Shown: one piece after another, positions 1 through 6,003 of the stretch
How positions within the stretch are numbered: the first letter of the stretch is position 1
Layout of the letters: each line of letters starts with the position of its first letter
Assembly: GCA_023356515.1 (NCBI GenBank)
Contig: JAKQYG010000090.1
Coordinates: 1,429 to 11,176, forward strand
From: Trichodesmium sp. MAG_R04
GTDB lineage: Bacteria; Cyanobacteriota; Cyanobacteriia; Cyanobacteriales; Microcoleaceae
Direction of reading: 5' to 3'
DNA length: 9,748 nucleotides
Position numbers and translations under genes: made by a program
Notes under the pieces: generated by a model
What the model saw: the letters and a program-made list of their open reading frames with translations, nothing else
Databases searched by the model: none
Told to the model about the DNA's origin: nothing

Positions 1-236
1 TAATCACCTTTACCGTCATTAGCAACAGGGTTCCAAACACTTTTAAATAGAAAGCTAAAACCGAATTCATTCAGGGATGGTATTGCTTGCCAAGCTACTG
101 TCAAAGCCATTAATATTAGAAGAATTACTATACCCCAAGCAACAACTTTAGTCAGAGCAATAAAAACACCATCAAACTTTTTTTCTGCATTACTCCGAGA
201 ACGAGTATCCTTTTCAAATTTATATTGTTCAATCAT
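1..236 (-). CDS. pstC: Phosphate ABC transporter permease PstC, N-terminal part (runs off the window)
   Basis: Inner-membrane permease subunit of the high-affinity phosphate importer PstSCAB; with PstA it forms the channel for phosphate handed over by PstS. Only the first 78 codons are present, because the gene leaves the window at base 1. Visible: a charged cytoplasmic N-terminus (residues 1-20, rich in Lys, Arg, Glu and Asp), one clear membrane helix at about residues 24-48, then a segment ending FLFKSVWNPVANDGKGD, which matches the W-N-P-V motif after the first helix in PstC proteins. The start is the ATG at 236-234, with only a weak ribosome-binding site. It lies downstream of pstS on the same strand, the usual pstS-pstC order, but the 344-bp gap is unusually long for this operon. 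The assignment rests on the N-terminal motif and on the neighbour. Confidence 0.85.
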   Translation of the reverse strand, partial: MIEQYKFEKDTRSRSNAEKKFDGVFIALTKVVAWGIVILLILMALTVAWQAIPSLNEFGFSFLFKSVWNPVANDGKGD

Positions 237-258
237 ATAATTTTTTACATCTATAAAA

Positions 259-270
259 ATTAGCGCTAAT
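259..270. repeat. 12-bp perfect palindrome upstream of pstC
   Basis: ATTAGCGCTAAT is its own reverse complement and ends 22 bp before the pstC start codon. It could be an operator for a dimeric regulator or chance in AT-rich DNA. No known site is recognised. Confidence 0.3.
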
Positions 271-332
271 ATATTTACAGAAGACTTCGGACAAGTGATG
301 TACAGGGTAAATAGTGTAAAAATATTGTAGTG

Positions 333-347
333 CGGGCATATTGCCCG
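333..347. repeat. GC-rich hairpin of a type common between cyanobacterial genes
   Basis: A perfect stem CGGGCA/TGCCCG with a 3-base loop, preceded by GTAGTG. The GTAGTGCGGGCAT..TGCCCG pattern resembles a short interspersed hairpin I recall from filamentous cyanobacterial intergenic DNA. The stem is seen directly; family membership is from memory. Confidence 0.45.
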
Positions 348-536
348 TGTAAGTTCACCTCATAACAACGGAAAGCGCTGTATAACCTTTTTGAATGGTA
401 ATTTAATTTAGTCAGCTTCAGGGAATTTATACGGGTACTTTTGAGATTATATAGCAATCCTATTTTATTCAGGTCAAAAATCTGGCCTCTTTTTGATAAT
501 GGGCTTGGAGACAATAGTTAATGGTTAAGATTTTAA

Positions 537-569
537 ATTTAATTCAGAACTCAGAATTCTGAATTAAAT
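537..569. repeat. 13-bp inverted repeat built from degenerate heptads, just after pstS
   Basis: Left arm 537-549 (ATTTAATTCAGAA) is an exact reverse complement of 557-569, with a 7-base loop. The core also reads as tandem heptads ATTCAGA, ACTCAGA, ATTCTGA, like the short tandemly repeated repetitive (STRR) sequences of cyanobacteria. It begins 11 bp after the pstS stop codon, so as RNA it would form an AU-rich stem at the 3' end of the pstS coding region. There is no clean U-tract, so an mRNA-stabilising or processing stem is at least as likely as a terminator. Confidence 0.5.
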
Positions 570-580
570 CTATTTTGATG

Positions 581-1666
581 CTATTTGAGATTCATATTAT
601 AATCTGGGCTAATTTTATCAGCAGTTTCTAGAACTTTTTGACGTACATTATCAGGTAAAGGAATGTAGCCTAATTCAGAACTTACTTTTTGACCTTCATT
701 TAAGCCATATTCAATCATTTTTTCCAGACCTTGAGCTTTGGTTGGGTCATCATATTTACCATAAGCCAGGATCCAAGTATAAGTTACAATTGGATAAGAA
801 GTATCTCCTTCTGGGTCAGAAATAAAAGCTCGTAAATTTTCAGGTAATGTAACTGCTCCTAAAGTTGCTTTCGCTGATTCAAAATTAGGCTCTATATATT
901 TACCAGATTTATTCTCTAGGGAGGCAATATTCAGACCTGCATTCTCGGCACTCTTAGCATAACTATACTCAACATATCCTATAGCTCCCTCAGTTTGAGT
1001 AATTTGAGCAGTTACACCATCATTCTTTGCACCACCAATACCTACGGGCCATTGAACAGTTTTACCTTCCCCTACTTTCTGTTTCCACTCAGGACTAATA
1101 GCACTCAAATGCTTTGTGAAAACTCCAGTTGTACCACTACCATCAGAACGATATACAACTGTAACTGTTGTATCTGGCAGATTTATGCCAGGGTTAATTG
1201 TTGTTATCTTTGGGTCATTCCATTTTTTAATCTTACCCAAAAGGATATTTACATAAACTTCCCGGGAAAGTTTAAGATTAGAAATCTTAGGCAAATTGTA
1301 AGCTAAAACGATACTACCTGCAGTCATTGGTAGCAAGATAACTCCTTTGTCTACTTTGGCAATTTCCTCATCTTTCATTGCCACATCAGAAGCACCAAAA
1401 TCTACTAATTCTTGAGTAAATCTCTCAACACCAGCACCACTACCCACTGACTGATAATCTACTTGTAGGTTAGGGTTACTCTGGCCCAAGTCTTGAAACC
1501 AACGTTGATATATAGGTGATGGAAAAGAAGCTCCAGCACCTAGAAGTCTTACCTGATCACGTCCATTATCACCACCACTACAAGCAGCTAAACCAATTGT
1601 TAGAACAACTGCAAAGACTTTTGCAGTAATACGAGTTATTCCATAAATATTTATACCAAATTCCAT
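581..1666 (-). CDS. pstS: Phosphate-binding lipoprotein PstS
   Basis: Substrate-binding protein of the high-affinity phosphate ABC transporter; it captures phosphate outside the inner membrane and delivers it to PstC/PstA. The 361-residue product has a lipoprotein signal peptide: a hydrophobic stretch at about 15-28 and lipobox LAAC with the lipidated Cys at 29. Phosphate-site motifs typical of PstS are GAGASFPSPIY (43-53), YQSVGSGAG (71-79), FGASD (90-94) and RSDGSGTT (173-180). Length is normal and the frame is intact. The ATG at 1666 is supported by a purine-rich AGAGAGA at 1676-1682 and by the signal peptide starting directly after it. It heads the pst operon with pstC downstream. Low-phosphate control is expected; one possible Pho half-site lies upstream. 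Confidence 0.96.
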   Translation of the reverse strand: MEFGINIYGITRITAKVFAVVLTIGLAACSGGDNGRDQVRLLGAGASFPSPIYQRWFQDLGQSNPNLQVDYQSVGSGAGVERFTQELVDFGASDVAMKDEEIAKVDKGVILLPMTAGSIVLAYNLPKISNLKLSREVYVNILLGKIKKWNDPKITTINPGINLPDTTVTVVYRSDGSGTTGVFTKHLSAISPEWKQKVGEGKTVQWPVGIGGAKNDGVTAQITQTEGAIGYVEYSYAKSAENAGLNIASLENKSGKYIEPNFESAKATLGAVTLPENLRAFISDPEGDTSYPIVTYTWILAYGKYDDPTKAQGLEKMIEYGLNEGQKVSSELGYIPLPDNVRQKVLETADKISPDYNMNLK

Positions 1667-2053
1667 GATTATTTATCTCTCTATATTTCTCTAAACACTA
1701 AGAATAATAGAACATATACTAACATATTTAGGTTAAAGAAGGGCTATTTTTTGCTCATAATTAGATTATTAATAATTATTTTTTCCCCCTGGGTAATAAG
1801 TTAATATTTATTGAAAATATTTAATCTTTTTTTCTACTTAAAAATTCTAAATTATTTATATGTAAATGCTTTAATATTTAATCAGCAAGCCTGTATTATA
1901 AACACTTTCACTTTAATTTATTTTTACCTTTTGTTATTTACTTGGTTTAAGCTTGCACTGGCAAGTAAAAATAATCAATGCTTCTGTTATTAAACAGTAT
2001 GAATATGTGATATCTAAAATTTATTGGTAGTAACCATTTGTTGAAAATGTATG
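1667..2053. other. AT-rich spacer upstream of pstS, no gene seen
   Basis: It contains the presumed pstS promoter region next to 1666 and otherwise very AT-rich DNA. Short open frames (for example 1811-1993 plus) have low-complexity Phe/Tyr/Leu/Asn-rich translations and no ribosome-binding site. A weak hairpin CTTGC/GCAAG lies near 1951-1965. Nothing further is recognised. Confidence 0.5.
1719..1737 (-). promoter_or_regulatory. Possible Pho-box half-site upstream of pstS
   Basis: On the minus strand TTTAACCT (1737-1730) matches the cyanobacterial Pho-box unit (roughly CTTAACCT), about 65 bp before the pstS start. The units that should follow at 11-bp spacing (TATGTTAG and then ATGTTCTA) are poor matches, though ATATGTT recurs at 10-bp spacing. 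One good half-site in front of a phosphate gene is suggestive only. Confidence 0.3.
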
Positions 2054-2158
2054 ATACCAAATCCGATTTAATAAGGGGATATTCATAAAATTGAAAACAT
2101 TTGTCTGATAAAGATTTGGTGAATTGGGCAACTAACCGATAATAACCGGATTTAGTAT
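2054..2158. repeat. 105-bp segment bounded by 12-bp imperfect inverted repeats
   Basis: ATACCAAATCCG (2054-2065) and CGGATTTAGTAT (2147-2158) are inverted repeats with 11 of 12 positions matching. The bounded segment has no coding sense. It may be a non-autonomous element or a folded intergenic repeat: ATACCAAATCC-type ends are common in filamentous cyanobacterial intergenic DNA (from memory). Only one copy lies in this window. Confidence 0.4.
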
Positions 2159-2211
2159 GATTTGTTTGTTTGAGAGAAACCAATAAATAAACCCTTCTGA
2201 AATATATTGTA

Positions 2212-2316
2212 TATAGCACTCGAAGCAAAGGTTAGGACATTACTAAATGCTGAAATTCAGTCAGGGATTACTTCTGACTTCTTACTTACCCGTAGTGCTA
2301 TACTTCGACTGCTATA
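2212..2316. mobile_element. MITE, copy 1 (105 bp, inverted-repeat ends)
   Basis: Identical base for base to 5134-5238. The ends are imperfect terminal inverted repeats: TATAGCACTCGAAG against CTTCGACTGCTATA (13 of 14 pair). A second internal AGTGCTATA at 2294-2302 could also pair with the left end. It is too short to code for a transposase. Ends reading TA-TAGC..GCTA-TA fit insertion at a TA dinucleotide, the habit of IS630/Tc1-mariner elements, so mobilisation in trans by an IS630-type transposase is likely but inferred. It abuts the broken pstS relic on its right side. Confidence 0.85.
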
Positions 2317-2500
2317 AAATACAAAAGAAGGGATAGTGGAGCTGGATAAAGATGCACCAGCACCTATAAGGTTGACTTTTTTCTTGAGCGAGACTGTACT
2401 TGATCCCAGCAATTGTATTAGCTAGACTAATTGTTAAGGCTACTAAGGACACCTTGTAAGTCTTACTAATAATCTGACTAAAACTAATACTAAATGTCAT
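2317..2500 (-). pseudogene. 5' relic of a second pstS-like phosphate-binding protein gene
   Basis: On the minus strand an ATG at 2500 opens a 40-residue signal-peptide-like start (hydrophobic VSLVALTISLANTIAG, then SLA-QEK, which looks like a signal peptidase I site). Translation then shifts frame at an A6 run (2377-2382). One base fewer would give EKVNLIGAGASL. A second one-base excess in TTTAT (about 2346-2350) must be skipped to recover PAPL (2345-2334). Together these rebuild the PstS signature V-N-L-I-GAGAS-F/L-PAPL; the intact pstS here has VRLLGAGASFPSPIY. Similarity stops just after PAPL and the MITE begins at 2316, so the remaining roughly 300 residues are missing. No continuation was found beyond the MITE. 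Two frameshifts plus truncation mean a dead gene, probably a former pst paralogue. Confidence 0.72.
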
Positions 2501-2645
2501 AAGTAGTTGTGTATTGAAATTTGATATTAGTTTTAAACAAAAATAACAGTCAGGGTCTATTAGAAAGTACTAAGATTAAAAATAGATTAATAAAATATCA
2601 AATAAAAGTTAAGAATTTTTAGGTTATATCAAGAGTAAGTAAATC

Positions 2646-2685
2646 GATTTTGACTAATTTTAGCCGTCAAAATCACTTTTAGTCA
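2646..2685. repeat. Two overlapping, mutually exclusive inverted repeats upstream of bioB
   Basis: GATTTTGAC (2646-2654) pairs perfectly with GTCAAAATC (2666-2674). TGACTAA (2651-2657) pairs perfectly with TTAGTCA (2679-2685). The left arms overlap, so as RNA only one stem could form at a time. Whether this stretch is transcribed with bioB, about 260 bp away, is unknown. Confidence 0.45.
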
Positions 2686-2779
2686 GAAATATTAGACATT
2701 TAGGAATTATGGAGATACCACCATCTCAAATAATATGATGTAAGCCCTGATGATAAATTGTTCCTGATGATTATGTTTT

Positions 2780-2820
2780 GAGAATTGTTAAGTATTAATT
2801 ACTTCACCTTGCAAATTCTC
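2780..2820. repeat. Nested inverted repeat upstream of bioB
   Basis: The outer arms GAGAATT (2780-2786) and AATTCTC (2814-2820) pair perfectly. Inside them AAGTA/TACTT (2790-2794, 2800-2804) forms a hairpin with a 5-base loop. It could be a stem in the bioB leader or an operator; no function is recognised. Confidence 0.4.
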
Positions 2821-2943
2821 TACGATTTTATTAAGCATATTGATTAAAAAATACTACTTTAATGTTAGTGCTATGGAAATTAAGGGATTAAAGATGGTAG
2901 GATTTGGAAAATATACAAATTACCTCAACTATAAAGGCTCACC

Positions 2944-4053
2944 GTGGTGAAAACACCTCTACTAAATAATATAGAAAATAAAGAAGCAAATGCTAAAGCT
3001 TTCCTGTCTTTCCCAGAGGCAAAAAATGAGTTAAAGATATGCCTCGATGATTTGGCTAAGCAAATTATTTCTGGGTATAGTCTAAATCGAGAAGAGGCAA
3101 TTATGCTCACTCAGATAGCAGGAGAAGAGAATATTCTTTTACTTTGTGAAGCTGCTGATCGGGTTCGCCAAGCTTGCTGTGGAAATGTTGTAGACTTGTG
3201 TAGCATCATTAATGTTAAGTCTGGGGGCTGTTCAGAAAATTGTAGCTTTTGTTCCCAGTCAGTTCATCATCCTGGGGAAACTTCTCCTATTTATGGTCTC
3301 AAATCTATCAAAGAAATCTTAGCTCAAGCCAAAGCAGCAGAAGCTGCTGGAGCTAAAAGATTTTGCTTGGTATCTCAGGGTCGTGGTCTTAAGTATAATA
3401 GTCCCAAGTCTGTAGAGTTTGATCAAATTCTGGCCACAGTAAAACAAATTATTGCTGAAACTAATATTAAGCCTTGTTGTGCTTTGGGAGAAGTAACACC
3501 AGAACAAGCTCAAGCATTGGCAGAGGTAGGAGTAACTCGCTACAATCATAATTTGGAAACTTCTGAGGATTTTTATCCAGAAATTGTAACTACTCATAGC
3601 TGGAATGACCGAGTTAAAACTGTGAAAAATCTAAAAGCAGCAGGTATTCAAGCTTGCACCGGAGGTATTATTGGCATGGGAGAAACTTGGGTAGATAGAA
3701 TAGATTTGGCCTTAGCTTTGAGAGATTTAGAGGTTGAGTCTGTGCCTTTGAATTTGTTAAACCCTCGCCAAGGTACGCCATTAGGTGATTTGCCTAAATT
3801 AGACCCTTATGATGCTTTGAAGGCGATCGCTATTTTTCGTCTTATCCTACCAAACCAAATTATTCGTTATGCTGGAGGACGAGAAGCTGTGATGGGAGAA
3901 TTACAAGCTTTGGGTTTAAAGGCTGGTATTAATGCTATGTTGATTGGCCATTATTTGACAACTCTTGGTCAACCTCCAGAAAAAGACCAAGCAATGCTAG
4001 AATCTCTGGGTCTTCAAGGTGGGGAAACTTCTATTCCTACTAATAAGTTTTAG
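2944..4053 (+). CDS. bioB: Biotin synthase BioB (radical SAM)
   Basis: Catalyses the last step of biotin synthesis, inserting sulfur into dethiobiotin by radical-SAM chemistry in the cytoplasm. The [4Fe-4S] motif CSENCSFC supplies Cys 96, 100 and 103. The [2Fe-2S] cluster ligands correspond to Cys141 (RFCLVSQGRG), Cys178 (KPCCALG), Cys238 (ACTGGIIGMGET) and Arg308 (IIRYAGGRE), so every catalytic ligand known from E. coli BioB is present. At 369 residues it is slightly longer than E. coli BioB (about 346), with roughly 40 extra residues before the cluster motif. The start is a GTG at 2944, with AAAGG at 2933-2937 six bases before it; GTG at 2947 is an equally good alternative one codon in. bioY follows within 50 bp on the same strand, which supports a biotin operon. 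Confidence 0.97.
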   Translation: MVKTPLLNNIENKEANAKAFLSFPEAKNELKICLDDLAKQIISGYSLNREEAIMLTQIAGEENILLLCEAADRVRQACCGNVVDLCSIINVKSGGCSENCSFCSQSVHHPGETSPIYGLKSIKEILAQAKAAEAAGAKRFCLVSQGRGLKYNSPKSVEFDQILATVKQIIAETNIKPCCALGEVTPEQAQALAEVGVTRYNHNLETSEDFYPEIVTTHSWNDRVKTVKNLKAAGIQACTGGIIGMGETWVDRIDLALALRDLEVESVPLNLLNPRQGTPLGDLPKLDPYDALKAIAIFRLILPNQIIRYAGGREAVMGELQALGLKAGINAMLIGHYLTTLGQPPEKDQAMLESLGLQGGETSIPTNKF

Positions 4054-4097
4054 GTATTAGAATAATTGTTTGTTCTCAAAAATAATTGTTAATTGCC

Positions 4098-4682
4098 GTG
4101 ACAATTACAATAGAATTACTATGGGCAATTGCTGGTTTACTCTTGACAATTGCTGCGACATTTGTACCTGCCTCTTTCGCGAGTCCTACTTGGATTTGGG
4201 AACAGCAAGAAGTTAAGACTTTTTCTTTGGGAGTAACTTACCAAGTTGGGGCAGTTTTGTTTATTGGTTGTTTGGGTGGAAAAAATGCTGCTGTTATTTC
4301 TCAAATAGCCTATATATTTTTAGGTCTAACTTTATTACCTGTGTTTACTCATGGTGGTGGTATTGGCTACTTGAGAGAACCTAGTTTTGGTTATTTATTG
4401 GGTTTTATGCCTGGAGCTTGGATATGTGGAAATTTAGCTTTTAAAGCAGATCCTAAACTAGAATCATTAGCTTTTAACTGTTTATGTGGTTTATTAAGTG
4501 TTCATGTAACTGGGTTAGCTTATTTGATTATTAGTAATATTGTAGGGTGGAAAAATACAGAGTCATTATCTTTATTTGAAGCTATTTTTAGATATTCTAT
4601 TCTTCCTTTACCAGGACAACTAGGAATTATATGCGCTGTCGCAGTTATGGCTTATTTCCTACGACGTTTACTATTTTATTAA
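4098..4682 (+). CDS. bioY: Biotin transporter substrate-binding (S) component BioY
   Basis: Integral membrane protein that binds and imports biotin, either alone or with an ECF energising module (EcfA, EcfA', EcfT), none of which is encoded here. The 194-residue product is almost entirely hydrophobic, with about six membrane helices. It contains the BioY family core: GGKNAA, SQIAYIFLGL, LPVFTHGGG, and YLREPSFGYLLGF followed by PGAW. The start is uncertain: GTG at 4098 gives MTITIELLW, while an in-frame TTG at 4086 adds four residues. Neither has a clear Shine-Dalgarno sequence. An AATAATTGTT decamer occurs twice (4061-4070 and 4081-4090), in the gap after bioB. The 32- to 44-bp gap to bioB implies co-transcription, pairing synthesis with uptake. 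Confidence 0.93.
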   Translation: MTITIELLWAIAGLLLTIAATFVPASFASPTWIWEQQEVKTFSLGVTYQVGAVLFIGCLGGKNAAVISQIAYIFLGLTLLPVFTHGGGIGYLREPSFGYLLGFMPGAWICGNLAFKADPKLESLAFNCLCGLLSVHVTGLAYLIISNIVGWKNTESLSLFEAIFRYSILPLPGQLGIICAVAVMAYFLRRLLFY

Positions 4683-4924
4683 CTAACTAGGCCTTACGGA
4701 TTGAATATTAAAGCATTGAAAGATAAAGGTTTTAGCTTTTTTTATTGAAAAAAGTGCATGATTTTCGGTCCTTCAAGCTCACAAAGTAGGATTTTAGGCG
4801 AGCCACAGCTAAAGATCAGCAAGGGAGAATTCTTACCGAAAAATTGGGTTTAAAGCCTCGCCCATAAGCGGGTGACTTTTTAGTCGATTTTTTTCACCGG
4901 TTATGTTATGGTCCTTTTTAGTTT
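4683..4924. other. Spacer after bioY, no gene recognised
   Basis: All frames are broken by stops. A weak stem AAAGC/GCTTT followed by T7 near 4711-4741 could end the bioBY transcript. Later patches (4855-4910) are more GC-rich and hold small stems such as GACT/AGTC with a T4 loop and GGTGA/TCACC. They may belong to the degenerate mobile element that follows, but no homology is recognisable. Confidence 0.4.
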
Positions 4925-5089
4925 ACAAGAAATATATTAGTCGCGGGTGGGCATACCGAGACAAAAAACGGAAATTGAGGCCAGGAGCTAGACTACTGCC
5001 AAAGTAGCAGCAGTCTGTGAAATTTCAACCCGCCGAGGGGCTACGGCTCGGTAGAAAACCCGGTGCTTTTAGGCCGGGGAGGTTGTCAA
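4925..5089 (+). mobile_element. Probable degenerate right end of an IS200/IS605-type element (tnpB 3' end and omega-RNA-like hairpins)
   Basis: The block is much more GC-rich than its surroundings and packed with hairpins: AGACTACTGC/GCAGCAGTCT (4990-4999, 5007-5016; 9 of 10 pair), CCGAG/CTCGG (5033-5037, 5047-5051) and CCCGG/CCGGG (5059-5063, 5074-5078). It ends GGGGAGGTTGTCAA at 5089. This layout resembles the right end of TnpB-carrying elements, where the guide-RNA scaffold overlaps the tnpB 3' end and stops at the transposon boundary. In one plus frame (4943-4978) the reading is AGGHTETKNGN followed by a stop, similar in style to C-termini of cyanobacterial TnpB proteins (from memory). 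The rest of tnpB is absent or unrecognisable, so this would be a relic. A different structured RNA or repeat remains possible. Confidence 0.38.
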
Positions 5090-5133
5090 TGCTATCCCCT
5101 CCTCTGTAATTGCCTAACTTACTACTCCCTACT

Positions 5134-5238
5134 TATAGCACTCGAAGCAAAGGTTAGGACATTACTAAATGCTGAAATTCAGTCAGGGATTACTTCTGAC
5201 TTCTTACTTACCCGTAGTGCTATACTTCGACTGCTATA
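5134..5238. mobile_element. MITE, copy 2 (105 bp, inverted-repeat ends)
   Basis: All 105 bases are identical to 2212-2316 and in the same orientation, with the same terminal repeats TATAGCACTCGAAG/CTTCGACTGCTATA. The flanks outside the TATA ends differ between copies (CTACT..TGCTA here, TTGTA..AAATA at copy 1), which fixes the element boundaries. Short open frames run through the MITE on both strands, but nothing marks them as genes. Perfect identity implies recent movement or conversion. It lies in the bioY-lspA gap, 45 bp after the probable tnpB relic. Confidence 0.87.
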
Positions 5239-5445
5239 TGCTAATTTTTTGCACATGATGTATTTGTTAATGTTGCAAAAACGACTAAATTTTTTAAGGG
5301 TTTTAAATGAGTATTAGCTTACTCTCTACTCCCTCCTTCAAAAAACTTTTCCAACAAACCCTAATTGTCAGTTTTCATATAGTAGATTTGGTGATTAATG
5401 TGGTACGATTGATGGTGAATTTAACTAATATAGTGATCGTTAAAC

Positions 5446-5928
5446 TTGAAATTACGTTTCAAAAAAAATCCTTCATTTTGGATAGCCGCTATTATCAGCA
5501 TTGTTTTAGACCATCTGACTAAATTTTGGGTAGTACAAAATTTTCAACTAGAAGAAAGTCGGATTTTATGGCCTGGTGTATTTAGCCTTACTTATGTAAC
5601 TAATACTGGAGCAGCTTTTAGTCTCTTTAGTAATGGTGGGGTTTATTGGTTACGCTGGCTATCTTTAATAGTTAGTCTAGGTCTGATGAGTTTTGCTTGG
5701 TTTGGACCTAGGTTTGATATATGGGAACAACTAGGTTATGGTTTAATTTTAGGAGGGGCATTGGGTAATGGTATTGATAGGTTTGTGTCTGGTTATGTCG
5801 TTGATTTTTTGAATTTTCGCCTTATAGATTTTCCCATTTTTAATGTAGCAGATATTTCAATTAATATTGGTATTATCTGCTTACTAGTTGCTACATTTTT
5901 TGCTGAAAAACCTAAATTGAGAGAATAG
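5446..5928 (+). CDS. lspA: Lipoprotein signal peptidase LspA (signal peptidase II)
   Basis: Inner-membrane aspartyl protease that removes the signal peptide of prolipoproteins just before the lipidated Cys; the lipobox protein PstS in this window is the kind of substrate it processes. The 160-residue product has four membrane helices and all LspA motifs: D-H-L-T-K (22-26), NTGAAF (53-58), GNGIDR with catalytic Asp111, and FNVADISI with catalytic Asp136. The start is a TTG at 5446: an in-frame TGA sits at 5434-5436 and no ATG or GTG occurs before the first conserved motif. No strong ribosome-binding site is seen. It is separated from bioY by 763 bp of mobile debris and converges on recQ, with 75 bp between the two. 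Confidence 0.96.
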   Translation: MKLRFKKNPSFWIAAIISIVLDHLTKFWVVQNFQLEESRILWPGVFSLTYVTNTGAAFSLFSNGGVYWLRWLSLIVSLGLMSFAWFGPRFDIWEQLGYGLILGGALGNGIDRFVSGYVVDFLNFRLIDFPIFNVADISINIGIICLLVATFFAEKPKLRE

Positions 5929-6003
5929 AGAATAGGTATTAGGGAAAAATATTTATATCGAATGTGTTATTAATTAGTTGATAAGTTTTTCTTTCTAACT
6001 TTC

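Larger units (their letters stand above)
237..580. other. Long spacer between pstS and pstC with small hairpins
   Basis: No convincing gene. It holds a 12-bp perfect palindrome (ATTAGCGCTAAT, 259-270) just upstream of pstC, a GC-rich hairpin at 333-347, and the heptad-repeat hairpin at 537-569. An open frame on the minus strand at 275-514 has no protein-like composition. The spacer could carry a pstC promoter or an mRNA-processing site that sets different levels of PstS and PstC; that is inference. Confidence 0.5.
2501..2943. other. Spacer upstream of bioB with several inverted repeats
   Basis: No gene seen. It should hold the bioB promoter and leader. Two sets of inverted repeats are listed separately. 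A smaller GAGAT/ATCTC hairpin lies near 2711-2726. I saw no BirA-type operator (TTGTAAACC..GGTTTACAA) and no recognisable riboswitch. Confidence 0.5.

Noticed and set aside
275..514. Minus-strand open frame of 79 codons between pstS and pstC
   Set aside because: No ribosome-binding site, no recognisable motif, and it runs through the intergenic hairpin at 333-347. It is better explained as chance in the spacer.
995..1306. Plus-strand open frame of 103 codons inside pstS
   Set aside because: Lies entirely antisense to the intact, well-supported pstS. The Cys/Thr/Ser-rich translation is a shadow.
1947..2228. Minus-strand open frame of 93 codons, tested as a continuation of the pstS relic or as a small protein
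   Set aside because: No PstS motifs after the MITE. The start codon lies inside the MITE and the frame crosses the 105-bp inverted-repeat segment. Composition is like random AT-rich DNA.
2931..2943. Search for a biotin operator (BirA box) or riboswitch directly before bioB
   Set aside because: No TTGTAAACC/GGTTTACAA pair was found, and no known biotin riboswitch class exists. Only a ribosome-binding site is visible.
5063..5317. Plus-strand open frame of 84 codons through MITE copy 2
   Set aside because: It begins in the hairpin block, passes straight through the MITE, and has no family resemblance. The identical MITE at 2212 carries no matching gene context.
5307..5522. Plus-strand ATG open frame of 71 codons before lspA
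   Set aside because: Overlaps the first 77 bp of lspA in another frame, with no motif and no ribosome-binding site. Considered as a short leader peptide but unsupported.
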